A DNA stretch of 64,000 nt from Thermoleophilia bacterium UBA6103 (GCA_002423545.1 DIWP01000001.1:124001-188000), one strand, 5' to 3'; positions 33,855-42,692 are shown, counted from the first letter of the stretch. The notes: generated from the letters alone by a model not told the origin. Translations and numbers: made by a program.

Positions 33855-34979
33855 TCAACTCAGGGCGGCCGCCACCGCGTCGGCGACCTCCTTCACCTGC
33901 TCCTCAGTGAGGTTGGGATGCATCGGCAGGGCGAGGTTCTGGGCCGCGGCGGCATCGGTGACCGGGAAGTCGCCCGGCTTGTGTCCCATCGCGGCGAAGA
34001 CCGGCTGCAACTGCAGCGGCGTGGTGTAGTACGCGGCAGAGCCGATCTGTCGCTCCTTGAGGGTCGCGGCGATGGCGTCGCGCTGTGGGTGGCGGATGAC
34101 ATACAGATGGTAGACGTGCGTGCGGTCGTCGGGTGCCGCGGGGCGCAGGACCGTGCGTGGCAGATACTCGTCGTACCAGGCGGCCGCCTGTCGCCGGCGG
34201 GTGTTCCACTCGTCGATGACCGTGAGCTCGATGCGCAGGATGGCGGCCTGCAGCTCGTCGAGACGGCTGTTGAAGCCGATCTGTTCGAAGGTCTTCTTGT
34301 CCCGGCTGCCGTGGAACCGCAGTACGCGGGCGGCGTCGACGACCGTGTCCCGGCGGCCGGTGACCAGGCCGCCGTCGCCGAAGCCGCCGAGGTTCTTGGT
34401 GGGGAAGAAGCTGAAGACGGCGGCATCACCGAGGGAGCCGGCGCGGCGGCTCTTGTAGGTGGCCCCGAAGGCCTGGCAGGCGTCTTCCACGACCGCCAGG
34501 CCATGCTTGGCGGCGATGGCCGCGATCTCGTCGGCGTCGGCCGGCAGGCCGAAGAGGTCGACCGGCATGACGGCCCGGGTCTTGTCGGTGACCGCTCGGT
34601 CGATGCCGTCGGGGTCGATGTTGAGCGTGTCGGGCTGGATGTCGACGAACGCTGGCGTGGCGCCCGCCTGCACGATGGCCTCGGCGGTTGCGTAGAAGGT
34701 GAACGGCGAGGTGATGACCTCGTCGCCGGCGCCGATATCGAGGGCACGCAGGGCGATGGTGAGACCATCTGTGCCGTTGGCGACGCCGACGGCGGCGGGA
34801 GTACCGATGTAGGCTGCCGCCTCATCCTCGAACGCCTTGACCTGCGGGCCGAGGATGACGCGGCCGCTGCGCAGCACCTCGAGCACGGCCGGCTCGATGC
34901 GCTCCTGGAGCTCGGCGTACTGGCCGGGGATGTCCATGAGGCCTACTGGCACGGGGTCCTCCCATCGTGTCGCGTACAT
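33855..34979 (-). CDS. DegT/DnrJ/EryC1 sugar aminotransferase
   Basis: A 374-residue PLP-dependent aminotransferase acting on nucleotide-linked keto sugars. Substrate and cofactor motifs are NGTDGLTIALRALDIGAGDE, VVEDACQAFGATYK (Asp/Gln binding PLP) and FSFFPTKNLGGFGDGG, whose Lys forms the Schiff base. Such enzymes convert the 4-keto or 3-keto sugar made by dehydratases into an amino sugar; the CapD-type enzyme at 27689-29599 could supply it. The ATG at 34979 gives a typical length, but the ATG at 34937 (MDIPGQYAEL) begins at the conserved sequence and is a real alternative. Confidence 0.87.
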   Translation of the reverse strand: MYATRWEDPVPVGLMDIPGQYAELQERIEPAVLEVLRSGRVILGPQVKAFEDEAAAYIGTPAAVGVANGTDGLTIALRALDIGAGDEVITSPFTFYATAEAIVQAGATPAFVDIQPDTLNIDPDGIDRAVTDKTRAVMPVDLFGLPADADEIAAIAAKHGLAVVEDACQAFGATYKSRRAGSLGDAAVFSFFPTKNLGGFGDGGLVTGRRDTVVDAARVLRFHGSRDKKTFEQIGFNSRLDELQAAILRIELTVIDEWNTRRRQAAAWYDEYLPRTVLRPAAPDDRTHVYHLYVIRHPQRDAIAATLKERQIGSAAYYTTPLQLQPVFAAMGHKPGDFPVTDAAAAQNLALPMHPNLTEEQVKEVADAVAAALS

Positions 34980-35285
34980 GAGACACCGACGAGGCTGCTC
35001 TCCGGCAGCGTCATGCTGCCGGGATTTGGCCGCTGGGTCGCCGCCGGTAGGCGGCGGTCGGCCCGGTCGTCGGCGGCCAGCGGTGGAGCCTACCACGCGG
35101 CGCCGGCAGGTGCGTCCCCGCGACCGGTAGGCCGGCCTCCCGGCGCGCGCGGGCGCAGCGTGCGGTAGTGTTCCGAGTGGACACGACGGCCCGGCCCGGT
35201 CGCGGCGGATCCCGCCCGGCAGACGGTCCGGACCCGGGGCGCGGCAGGGACGTGCCCGCAGACTCCAGCAAGAAGGGTAGCGACG
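34980..35285. other. Divergent intergenic region between aminotransferase and homoserine kinase
   Basis: A 306-bp non-coding stretch between two divergent genes. It contains an 8-bp perfect hairpin (35002-35022) close to the aminotransferase start and otherwise GC-rich sequence. No gene, tRNA or known riboswitch was recognised, and no clear -10/-35 pair was found for either gene. Confidence 0.5.
35002..35022. promoter_or_regulatory. Hairpin in aminotransferase leader
   Basis: CCGGCAGC and GCTGCCGG are perfectly complementary with a 5-base loop, 22-43 bp before the 34979 start. It may affect translation of the aminotransferase or terminate readthrough; no U-tract follows. Confidence 0.3.
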
Positions 35286-36227
35286 ATGAGCGAACACGGT
35301 CCGACCAGCTTCTCCGTCCGCGCGCCGGCCACGGCCGGCAACATCGGTGCCGGCTTCGACTGCCTGGCGCTCACGCTCGACCTCTGGAACGAGGTCCACA
35401 TCGAGCTCGGCGGCGAGGGTCTCAGGGTGGAGCTCGAGGGGAGGTTCACCGAGCGCATCCCGGCCGACGACACCAACCTCATTGTCCACACGATCAACAG
35501 GCGTCTCAACGAGCTTGGTGTGGCGCGGCCGCGCGGGTTGCGCGTGCGCTGCGTCAACGATATCCCGCCGAACTCGGGGCTCGGCTCCAGCAGCTCGGTG
35601 CTGGCGTTAGGTCTGATCGCCGCCGACACCATCGCCGGTCGGGCGTTCACGGCCGAAGGGCTGATGCAGCGCGTGGCCCATGTTGAAGGTCACGCCGACA
35701 ACGCCGCCGGGGTGGCCTTCGGCGGCCTGGTGCTGGTGGTCGGCGAGGACGAGGAGCATATCTGGCGCCGGTACGAAGTGCCGGAGCTCAGCATGGTCGT
35801 GGTGACGCCTCCGGCGCACTACTCGACGCGCCAGGCGCGGGCGCTGCTCCCGCAGGCGGTGCCGCTGGCCGACGCCGTGTTCAACATGAGCCGCCTGCCG
35901 CTGGTCATCGAGGCGTTGCGCAACGGCGACCTCGACCTGCTGCGCGTGGCCGCCGACGACCGTCTGCATCAGCGGTACCGGCTGGCGCTGACGCCCGGGG
36001 CCGAGGAGGCCCTATCGGCGGCGACCGAGGTCGGCGCCATCGGCGCGGTGGTCAGCGGGTCGGGCCCCAGCCTGCTCGCGTTCGTCCACGACGAGCAGGG
36101 GGCCGAGCGCGTCGGCGAGGCCATGCTCGAGGAGTTCCACGTGGCCGGCGTCCAGGCGGACGTGCGCGTGCTCACCACCAGCAACGCCGCCGCCGGCGTC
36201 ACGGCACGCGAACCGGCAGTCGACTGA
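35286..36227 (+). CDS. thrB: Homoserine kinase
   Basis: A 313-residue GHMP kinase, phosphorylating homoserine in threonine synthesis. FSVRAPATAGNIGAGFDCLA is the family start, VNDIPPNSGLGSSSSVLALG the ATP-binding glycine-rich loop, and GAVVSGSGPSLLAFVHDEQG the C-terminal GHMP motif. The ATG at 35286 follows AAGAAGGGTAGCGACG with a purine-rich Shine-Dalgarno. Homoserine dehydrogenase and threonine synthase are not in the window. The archease gene follows by 38 nt, so all three plus-strand genes to 38386 may form one unit. Confidence 0.93.
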   Translation: MSEHGPTSFSVRAPATAGNIGAGFDCLALTLDLWNEVHIELGGEGLRVELEGRFTERIPADDTNLIVHTINRRLNELGVARPRGLRVRCVNDIPPNSGLGSSSSVLALGLIAADTIAGRAFTAEGLMQRVAHVEGHADNAAGVAFGGLVLVVGEDEEHIWRRYEVPELSMVVVTPPAHYSTRQARALLPQAVPLADAVFNMSRLPLVIEALRNGDLDLLRVAADDRLHQRYRLALTPGAEEALSAATEVGAIGAVVSGSGPSLLAFVHDEQGAERVGEAMLEEFHVAGVQADVRVLTTSNAAAGVTAREPAVD

Positions 36228-36265
36228 GTCGCGGCGCGCCGGTCCAGAGACGGCGAGGTCCTATC

Positions 36266-36724
36266 GTGACGGGCGTGGTACGTGCGGGCTTCGAGCTCAC
36301 GGAGCACACTGCGGACGTGGGCGTGCGGGCCTGGGGGTCCAGCGTCGGCGAGGTCTTCGAACAGGCGGCGCTGGCCACGGTCTCGCTGGAGTACGACCTC
36401 GAGACCGTGCGCCCGGCAGACGCGACGACGGTCGTCGTGGAGGCGCCGGAGCGCGATCTGCTGCTCGCCGCCTGGCTCAACGAGCTGATCTACCTGATCG
36501 ACGGCGAGCGCTGGGTCTTCGCGCGCTTCCAGGTCGATGCCGTCGGGGCGATCGAGGATGCGGATGGACGGTCCGCCTGGTCCTTGCGAGCGACGGCGAT
36601 CGGTGAGCGTCGCGACGCGCGGCGGCACGCCGTACGGACGCTCGTCAAGGCGGCCACGCTCCACGGACTTGCGCTGCGGCACACGTCTCACGGCTGGGTC
36701 GGCGAGGTGCTGCTGGATGTCTGA
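36266..36724 (+). CDS. Archease (RtcB activator)
   Basis: A 152-residue archease, the small protein that stimulates RtcB by promoting guanylylation. FELTEHTADVGVRAWGSSVG with the conserved metal-binding Asp region starts the protein and the ending GWVGEVLLDV carries the second acidic cluster typical of the family. LAAWLNELIYLIDGERWVFA is also conserved. GTG start at 36266; GAGG lies 11 nt upstream. It lies 153 bp before rtcB in the same direction, the expected pairing. Confidence 0.9.
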   Translation: MTGVVRAGFELTEHTADVGVRAWGSSVGEVFEQAALATVSLEYDLETVRPADATTVVVEAPERDLLLAAWLNELIYLIDGERWVFARFQVDAVGAIEDADGRSAWSLRATAIGERRDARRHAVRTLVKAATLHGLALRHTSHGWVGEVLLDV

Positions 36725-36877
36725 ACGGTCGGCATCGGCGCTGCCGTCGACAACGGCCGCGGGAGTCATATCCTTGGAGTGAGCGGGCAGCTGCTGCGCG
36801 GCGCGCAGCGACGCCGATCTGTCGCGTCAAACGCATCATCGCCGTCACGAGGTCGACGAGAAGGGTACGGCCGGAGC

Positions 36878-38386
36878 ATGCCTCACATCGAGCTGATCGA
36901 CGAGCACACCTGGCGCATCGAGCCCGAGGGCGACATGCGGGTGCCGGGCATCGTCTATGCCTCGGAGGAGATCCTGGCCAGCGCCCGCGCAGACAAGGCG
37001 CTCGAGCAGGTGATGAACGTGGCGACGCTGCCCGGCATCGTCGGCGCCAGCATCGCGATGCCGGACATCCACTGGGGCTACGGCTTTCCTATCGGCGGCG
37101 TGGCGGCGATGTCGCTGGATGACGGCGTGGTGTCGCCGGGCGGCGTCGGCTTCGACATCAACTGCGGCGTGCGCCTGATCGCGACCGGTCTCGACGACGC
37201 AGAGGTGCGGCCGCGGACCGATGCGCTGCTCCACGAGCTGATGCGTCGCATTCCGCAGGGCACCAACGACCGCGGCTCGCTGCGGCTTTCGCCGGCCGAG
37301 CTGCGGCGGCTGATCGAAGAGGGGGTCCCCTGGCTCCTGGAGCGCGGTCTGGCGACCGAGGACGATGTGGCGTGCACCGAGGAACACGGCGCCGTGCCCG
37401 GCGCCGATGCCGTCTCGCAGAAGGCGGTGCAGCGCGGCCACACGCAGGTCGGCAGCCTGGGGGCCGGCAACCACTTCATCGAGCTGCAGGTGGTCGCTGA
37501 GGTCCTGGACGATGAGACCGCCGCCGCCTGGGACATCCGGCGCGGGCAGGTCGCGGTGATGATCCACAGCGGCTCGCGCGGCTTTGGGCACCAGACCTGC
37601 ACCGACCACCTGCAACGCATGGCAGGCGCTGTGCGACGCTATGGGTTCGAGCTGCCGGACAGGCAGCTCGCCTGCGCCCCGGTCGGCTCCCCGGAGGGGC
37701 GGGACTACCTGGCCGGCATGGCGGCGGCGGCCAACTTCGCGTTCGCCAACCGGCAGGTGATGATGCACGAGGTGCGGCTCGGCTTCGAGCAGGTCTTCCG
37801 GAGCCCATGGGAGCGGCTCGACGTACGCCTCGTCTACGACGTGGCGCACAACATCGCCAAGCTCGAGGAGCACGAGATCGCCGCATCCGGGGTGGCGGGC
37901 TCCGGCGGGCGGATCGACGAGAGATCGGTGGCGCGCGCCGGCCGGCGAACGGCGGGGGAGTCGTCGCGGGCGACGGTCCTGGTGCACCGCAAGGGGGCGA
38001 CCCGCGCCTTCGGCCCCGGTCGCCCCGAGCTGCCGCCGGTCTATCGCGCGACCGGTCAGCCGGTGATCATCCCCGGCAGCATGGGTACCGAGAGCTGGCT
38101 GCTGGCGGGTACGGAGCGGGCGATGACGCACAGCTTCGGCTCGGCCTGCCACGGCGCCGGCCGCAGGATGAGCCGCGGCGCGGCGAAGAAGGTGATGAGC
38201 GGCGCCGAGGTCCGCGCCGACCTGGAGGCGCGGGGCGTCGTGGTCCGGGCCCAATCGACAGGTCTGCTGGCGGAGGAGGCGCCGTACGCCTACAAAGACG
38301 TCGCCGCCGTGGTCGACGTGGTCGCCGCCGTCGGCCTGGCGCGCAAGGTCGCCCGCCTGACACCGCTCGGCGTGCTCAAGGGCTGA
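36878..38386 (+). CDS. rtcB: RNA-splicing/repair ligase RtcB
   Basis: A 502-residue RtcB, joining 2',3'-cyclic phosphate and 5'-OH RNA ends with GTP and Mn2+. Metal and active-site motifs are visible: GFDINCGVRLI (Cys96), GSLGAGNHFIELQ, HSGSRGFGHQ, YDVAHNIAKLEEHE, HRKGATRAFGPG with guanylylated His370, and SFGSACHGAGRRMSRG. Between EEHE and HRKG there is an extra stretch of about 20 residues (SGVAGSGGRIDERS and on), longer than in E. coli-type enzymes. The ATG at 36878 has GGAG just upstream; upstream in-frame codons lack similarity. Paired with archease. Confidence 0.94.
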   Translation: MPHIELIDEHTWRIEPEGDMRVPGIVYASEEILASARADKALEQVMNVATLPGIVGASIAMPDIHWGYGFPIGGVAAMSLDDGVVSPGGVGFDINCGVRLIATGLDDAEVRPRTDALLHELMRRIPQGTNDRGSLRLSPAELRRLIEEGVPWLLERGLATEDDVACTEEHGAVPGADAVSQKAVQRGHTQVGSLGAGNHFIELQVVAEVLDDETAAAWDIRRGQVAVMIHSGSRGFGHQTCTDHLQRMAGAVRRYGFELPDRQLACAPVGSPEGRDYLAGMAAAANFAFANRQVMMHEVRLGFEQVFRSPWERLDVRLVYDVAHNIAKLEEHEIAASGVAGSGGRIDERSVARAGRRTAGESSRATVLVHRKGATRAFGPGRPELPPVYRATGQPVIIPGSMGTESWLLAGTERAMTHSFGSACHGAGRRMSRGAAKKVMSGAEVRADLEARGVVVRAQSTGLLAEEAPYAYKDVAAVVDVVAAVGLARKVARLTPLGVLKG

Positions 38387-38437
38387 GCCGTCGCGCGTCT
38401 GAAGGGTCTCGGCGCGCTCAAAGGCTGCGTCGTCGCC
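38376..38437 (+). repeat. 32-bp imperfect tandem duplication at 3' end of rtcB
   Basis: The last codons of rtcB and the stop region (CTCGGCGTGCTCAAGGGCTG) recur 32 bp later as CTCGGCGCGCTCAAAGGCTG, about 80 percent identical over 30 bases. It looks like a small local duplication that left a decayed copy of the C-terminal coding sequence outside the gene. Confidence 0.5.
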
Positions 38438-38500
38438 TGTCCGGGCGGCCGGGTGTGCTCGAGACCCGGCGCGTCGCCGCCCGTCTCGTGTGGCCGCGCG

Positions 38501-39436
38501 TCACTCGTCGAGGGGCGCGGCCGGGGCCATCCGTACCGCACCTCTGCGAGGTTCCACCTCCACCCCCCGGCGCCGGGCCCACACCTGGGCCAGCTCGGCC
38601 CCGAAGAACATGATCATGGTTGAGTAGTACACCCAGAGCAGGAACACGATGAGCGACCCGGCCGCCCCGTAGGCCGACGCGGTTCCGCTGTAGGACATGT
38701 AGATACCGAACCCGATGCGGCCGAGGCTGAAGAGGAAGGCCGTGACGAGGCCTGAGAGCCACACGTACCGCTGTGGCAGACGACCCAGAGGCACGGCGCT
38801 GAACAGGATCGCGAAAGCGACGGTCGCCAGAGCGAGTCCGAAGATGAAGTCGAGGCCACGCAGCGCCAGCTGCGAGTCCGGCAGGAAGCCGGCCACGCGA
38901 CCGGCGACGATGCTCCACGCGCTCGCGAGCGCCAGCAACGCGGCGAGCGCCAGCCCCAGCGCCAGCACCAGGGCGAGCATCGCCAGGTGGTTGAGGATGA
39001 ACGGCAGAAGCCGGCGTCTGTCTTTGGAAAGGGGCGCCGGCGACACGTTCCAGACGGCGTTCAGCGACTTCTGCAACGAGCGGAAGGCGCCGGCGGCGGC
39101 CCACAGGAGCGTCACGGCGCCGATCACCAGCGCCACCGCGCTGGCCTTGGGACTGGCCATGTTGTCGAGGACGATCCGGATCGCGTCGGCCGTCTGCTGT
39201 CCGAGGTAGTCGTCGGCCTTGCCGAGCAGCTCGTCGAGCACGACAGTGTTCTGGTAGACCAGGCCGACCACGGCGACCGCGATGATCACCAGCGGCGCCA
39301 GCGCCAGCACGACGCGGAACGACAGGTCGCCGGCATAGGTGGAGGCCTTGTCCGCGATCCATTCTCGACCCGTCTCCACCAGCGCGCCGGCGGCGCTTCT
39401 CACTCCTCCGTACGCTCGGTCCAGGGTCGCTCTCAT
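38501..39436 (-). CDS. YihY/BrkB family membrane protein
   Basis: A 311-residue member of the YihY/virulence factor BrkB family with about six helices. The LSFRVVLALAPLVIIAVAVV segment, GAVTLLWAAAGAFRSLQKSL and YGAAGSLIVFLLWVYYSTMI are conserved. Function is not known; members were once wrongly named ribonuclease BN. A longer and different BrkB protein lies at 51891-54533. It is convergent with rtcB and followed by PPK2 after a 90-bp gap in the opposite order of transcription (PPK2 first). Confidence 0.88.
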   Translation of the reverse strand: MRATLDRAYGGVRSAAGALVETGREWIADKASTYAGDLSFRVVLALAPLVIIAVAVVGLVYQNTVVLDELLGKADDYLGQQTADAIRIVLDNMASPKASAVALVIGAVTLLWAAAGAFRSLQKSLNAVWNVSPAPLSKDRRRLLPFILNHLAMLALVLALGLALAALLALASAWSIVAGRVAGFLPDSQLALRGLDFIFGLALATVAFAILFSAVPLGRLPQRYVWLSGLVTAFLFSLGRIGFGIYMSYSGTASAYGAAGSLIVFLLWVYYSTMIMFFGAELAQVWARRRGVEVEPRRGAVRMAPAAPLDE

Positions 39437-39526
39437 GCCCGTCTCTTCACCCGACCGCCTTCTTCTGAGGTACCGCAGGTCCTGCGTAGATCACCTCAGG
39501 TTCCGCATGATCCTGTCTCGAACGTC

Positions 39527-40462
39527 TCAGGCTTCGCCCGACCCTTCGTCGGCCGATCCCTCCCCCTGCAGATGGCGGCGGGCCTCTTCGAGTGCCGCGA
39601 TCTGCTTGGCGTCGAGCTGAGGATAGGCGAGGTCCAGCCCCTCTATGGTCTGGACGAGGATGGCGGCGACGAGCGTGCGTGCCACGTACTTGTGGTCGGC
39701 CGGGATGACGTACCACGGCGCCCACGGCGTGGAGGTCGCCGTCAGCGCGTCCTCGTAGGCGGCCATGTACTCGTCCCAGTGTCCCCGCTCGGCCAGATCG
39801 GCGCGCGAGAACTTCCACTGCTTCTCGGGGTCGTCGAGGCGGGCCAGGAAGCGCTCCTTCTGCTCGTCCTTCGAGAGATGCAGAAACAGCTTGACGATCC
39901 GCGTCCCGCAGCGGTCGAGGTGCTCCTCGAACGCGTTGATCTGTTCGAAGCGGCTCTTCCAGAGGTGCTTGCCGCTCGGCGTGTCTGGCGGCAGCTTCTG
40001 GTACTCGAGGAGCTCCGGGTGCACGCGGACCACGAGCACCTCCTCATAGTAGGAACGGTTGAAGATCCCGATCCGTCCGCGCTCCGGCACCCGTTTGGCG
40101 CAGCGCCAGAGGAAGTCGTGGTCGAGCTCCTCGGCGGAGGGCTGCTTGAACGAGGTGACCTCGCAGCCCTGCGGATTGACCCCCGACATCACGTGCTTGA
40201 TGGTGCCGTCCTTGCCGGCTGCGTCCAGAGCCTGAAGCACCACCAGCAGGGAGTACGTGTCGCTGGCCCACAACACGTTCTGTGCGTCGGCCAGCTCCGC
40301 CTTGAGGCGGTCGAGGATCTCGCGGGCCTTCTCCTTCGCCTCCTTCTTCGCCAGATGCTGGAAGCGCGGACCGCCTTTCCAGGCGGTGTCGCGGGCGTGC
40401 AGGCGGGCGGGCTTTCCCGGCTCCACGAGGAGCCTCTCCAGGACATCGCTGTAATCGGGCAT
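39527..40462 (-). CDS. ppk2: Polyphosphate kinase 2 family nucleotide phosphotransferase
   Basis: A 311-residue PPK2 family protein that phosphorylates nucleotides using polyphosphate. LQALDAAGKDGTIKHVMSGV is the Walker A region, GIFNRSYYEEVLVVRVHPEL the lid/Walker B region, and PEKQWKFSRADLAERGHWDE the usual C-terminal motif. Length and the FQHLAKKEAKEK start fit the PPK2 group described as polyphosphate:AMP/ADP phosphotransferase. ATG at 40462; a longer GTG extension would run into the divergent phosphofructokinase leader. It is divergent from the phosphofructokinase with 172 bp between, so both belong to energy metabolism. Confidence 0.9.
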   Translation of the reverse strand: MPDYSDVLERLLVEPGKPARLHARDTAWKGGPRFQHLAKKEAKEKAREILDRLKAELADAQNVLWASDTYSLLVVLQALDAAGKDGTIKHVMSGVNPQGCEVTSFKQPSAEELDHDFLWRCAKRVPERGRIGIFNRSYYEEVLVVRVHPELLEYQKLPPDTPSGKHLWKSRFEQINAFEEHLDRCGTRIVKLFLHLSKDEQKERFLARLDDPEKQWKFSRADLAERGHWDEYMAAYEDALTATSTPWAPWYVIPADHKYVARTLVAAILVQTIEGLDLAYPQLDAKQIAALEEARRHLQGEGSADEGSGEA

Positions 40463-40634
40463 GGCGCGGACCTCCCTCGGCGGCTTCGCTGCCTCACCGT
40501 ACCCTATCGGCGCCGGTCGCGGGGAGACTGAGCTTGGTAGGATGGCGGGGCGCGTGCCCAGGTAGCTTCGGCCGGTGAGTGCCGCCGGGCCCGTGCCGGT
40601 GCCCGAACCTGACCCAGGAGCGAGGAGCGATGCC

Positions 40635-41702
40635 ATGAGCTACCGCCTCGGCGTCCTCACCAGCGGTGGTGACTGCCCCGGCCTCAACGCGGCCATCCGC
40701 GCGGTCGTCCGCTGCGCGGAGAACGAGTACGGCTTCCGCGTCATCGGCATCGAGGATGCCGGGCGCGGCCTCATCGAGCGCCGTGTGAGAGAGCTCACCG
40801 TGGAGCAGATCGATTCCAACGGGTTCGACCCCATGCTCAGCACCGGCGGCACGTTCCTGGGGTCGATCAACAAGAGCATCGGCGACGTGGAAGACCAGAT
40901 CATCGCCGGCTATCGCGCGCTGGACATCGACGCCCTGATCGCCATCGGCGGCGACGGCAGCATGGCGATCCTCCACGGCCGCGCCCGTGCGGCCGGCTGG
41001 GACATGGTCGGCATCCCCAAGACCATCGACAACGACGTCGCCTGCACCGACTTTGCCATCGGGTTCGACTCGGCGGTACGCACGGTCACCACGGCCATCG
41101 AGTACCTGCGCACCACAGGTGTGAGTCACGACCGCGTGGTCGTGCTCGAGACCATGGGCCGCCACGCCGGTCACCTCGCCCTGCACGGCGGTATCGCCGG
41201 CGGCGCCGACGCCATCCTGATCCCCGAGATCCCCTACACGGTCGATGGTCTGTTGCGGGCGGTGGAGCGCACGCGCATCTTCCGCGACCACACGTTCGCC
41301 GTCGTGGTGGTCGCGGAGGGCGTGGCGTCGCCGGACGGCGAAGCGGTCACCGACACCGACCGGCTGGGCCGCACCCGCCTGGGCGGCGTCGGGCACGTCA
41401 TCGCCGATGCCCTGGGAGGGGCCAGCGGCGGGGTGATCGAGGCGCGCGCCACCGTGCTCGGCTACGTCCAGCGTGGCGGACCACCGACGCCGAGCGACGT
41501 GATCCTGGCGTCGAAGTTCGGCAAGCGGGCGGTCGACCTGGTGGCACAGCGGAGCTTCGGCCGCATGGTCGCCCTGCACGGCGCCACGGTCGACGACGTG
41601 CCGCTCGACGACGTGGTCGCCGCCGGTTCTCGGCACGTCGACCCCGAGAGCCAGACGCTGCAGGTAGCGCGGGCGCTGGGGATCTACGTCGGCGACCGCT
41701 GA
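40635..41702 (+). CDS. pfkA: 6-phosphofructokinase (actinobacterial, Gly/Lys type)
   Basis: A 355-residue phosphofructokinase of group III (actinobacterial mixed-substrate type). The start LGVLTSGGDCPGLNAAIRAV is normal. GGDGS (Gly108, equal to Gly104 of E. coli) favours ATP, whereas PKTIDND with Lys129 (E. coli Gly124) is the residue found in PPi-dependent enzymes; Streptomyces ATP-PFK has the same Gly/Lys pair, so ATP dependence is the better guess. METMGRHAG-like VLETMGRHAGHLAL is conserved. The ATG at 40635 follows GAGGAGCGATGCC. Phosphorylates fructose 6-phosphate in glycolysis. Confidence 0.92.
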   Translation: MSYRLGVLTSGGDCPGLNAAIRAVVRCAENEYGFRVIGIEDAGRGLIERRVRELTVEQIDSNGFDPMLSTGGTFLGSINKSIGDVEDQIIAGYRALDIDALIAIGGDGSMAILHGRARAAGWDMVGIPKTIDNDVACTDFAIGFDSAVRTVTTAIEYLRTTGVSHDRVVVLETMGRHAGHLALHGGIAGGADAILIPEIPYTVDGLLRAVERTRIFRDHTFAVVVVAEGVASPDGEAVTDTDRLGRTRLGGVGHVIADALGGASGGVIEARATVLGYVQRGGPPTPSDVILASKFGKRAVDLVAQRSFGRMVALHGATVDDVPLDDVVAAGSRHVDPESQTLQVARALGIYVGDR

Positions 41703-41726
41703 TCGGGCCGGTCCGACGGCCGGTCG

Positions 41727-42284
41727 TCAGTCCTCGGCGTCCCCCTCGTCTTCCAGCTCGCCGTACATCTCGAGCAGGGCTTCGGCCTCCGCCGCCTCCA
41801 TGAGGCCGACGGCGACCAGGTCGAGCGGATGCACCCATTCGTCGGCCAGCGGGATGCCGCCGGCGTCGGCGACGGCCTCCCGCAGTGGGATCGCCCAGCG
41901 ATGCTCCAGCAGGATGACGGCCGCCGCCGAATCGTTCGGCAGATCCTCGATGAGGTCCTCCAGCTCGTCCTCGTCGAAGAGCTCGAAGCCCTCCTCGGCC
42001 GCCTCGGCGCCGATCTCGGCGCCGATCTCGGCGCCCTCTTCACCGCCGGCTCCGAGTCCGATGAGCGCACCGACGTAGGCGCCGAGCTCCTCCGCTTCGG
42101 CCACCGAGAGATCGCTGCGCTCGACGACGGCCACGTCGCCGTCGACGTCCTTGTAGACGACGAGGCCATCGATGACGCGGATCAGACCGCTCTGCGTGAG
42201 CTTGTCGAGCTCGGCGATGACCTCTCCCTTGAAGTCCGGCCGGTCAAAGCCGAACGCCAGCATCTGGACCGGACCGATGCTCAT
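41727..42284 (-). CDS. DUF6325-like stress protein with acidic insert
   Basis: A 185-residue protein opening MSIGPVQMLAFGFDRPDFKG, followed by EVIAELDKLTQSGLIRVIDG, the core of the DUF6325/DUF1269-like family. Residues about 70-115 form a glycine and glutamate-rich stretch (IGAEIGAEAAEEGFELFDED) resembling a glycine-rich hinge. A shorter homologue lies at 57421-57840. The family is widespread in Actinomycetota, often next to SHOCT or small membrane proteins; the role is unknown. It starts 9 nt after the stop of the DUF7144-like gene upstream. Confidence 0.75.
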   Translation of the reverse strand: MSIGPVQMLAFGFDRPDFKGEVIAELDKLTQSGLIRVIDGLVVYKDVDGDVAVVERSDLSVAEAEELGAYVGALIGLGAGGEEGAEIGAEIGAEAAEEGFELFDEDELEDLIEDLPNDSAAAVILLEHRWAIPLREAVADAGGIPLADEWVHPLDLVAVGLMEAAEAEALLEMYGELEDEGDAED

Positions 42285-42293
42285 GCCTTCACC

Positions 42294-42692
42294 TCACGTC
42301 TCGTTGCGGCGGCCGCCGTACACGGCCAGGGCATAGATGACGAGCACGTCGAACGCGATGACGACGATCGACCAGAACGGATAGGCCTGCATGGTGCCGA
42401 GATGGGAGACCGCGTTGAGGCCGGCGATGACGATGCCCACCCAGCGGCCCAGCTCGCCGCCGCGCCAGACGCTGGCGGCGGCCAGCAGCTCCGCGATGCC
42501 GAAGATGAGCGTGATCCAGCCCCAGGTGCGCAGGTCGGCGAACACGAAGACCGCTTCTTCGGTGAAGAACCTGGAGTTGGCCAGCGCCGTGATGCCGTAG
42601 ACGACATTCATCACCCCGGCGAACGCCAGCATGATCCAGGCGAAGAGCACCCACCCCGCACCCTTCTGGTGACCGTAGGGATCTACTTGCAT
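42294..42692 (-). CDS. DUF7144 family small membrane protein
   Basis: A 132-residue protein with four predicted membrane helices and a hydrophilic N-terminus (MQVDPYGHQKGAGWVLFAWI). The GVMNVVYGITALANSRFF and LRTWGWITLIFGIAELLAAA segments match DUF7144. These proteins are common in Actinomycetota and have no known role. It is followed after 9 nt by the DUF6325-like gene, so both should be co-transcribed. The 181 bp upstream to the next gene hold no recognised element. Confidence 0.75.
   Translation of the reverse strand: MQVDPYGHQKGAGWVLFAWIMLAFAGVMNVVYGITALANSRFFTEEAVFVFADLRTWGWITLIFGIAELLAAASVWRGGELGRWVGIVIAGLNAVSHLGTMQAYPFWSIVVIAFDVLVIYALAVYGGRRNET

Noticed and set aside
38501..39436. Ribonuclease BN annotation for the BrkB protein
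   Set aside because: The BrkB/YihY family was once misnamed as RNase BN; no nuclease motif is present and the protein is an integral membrane protein.
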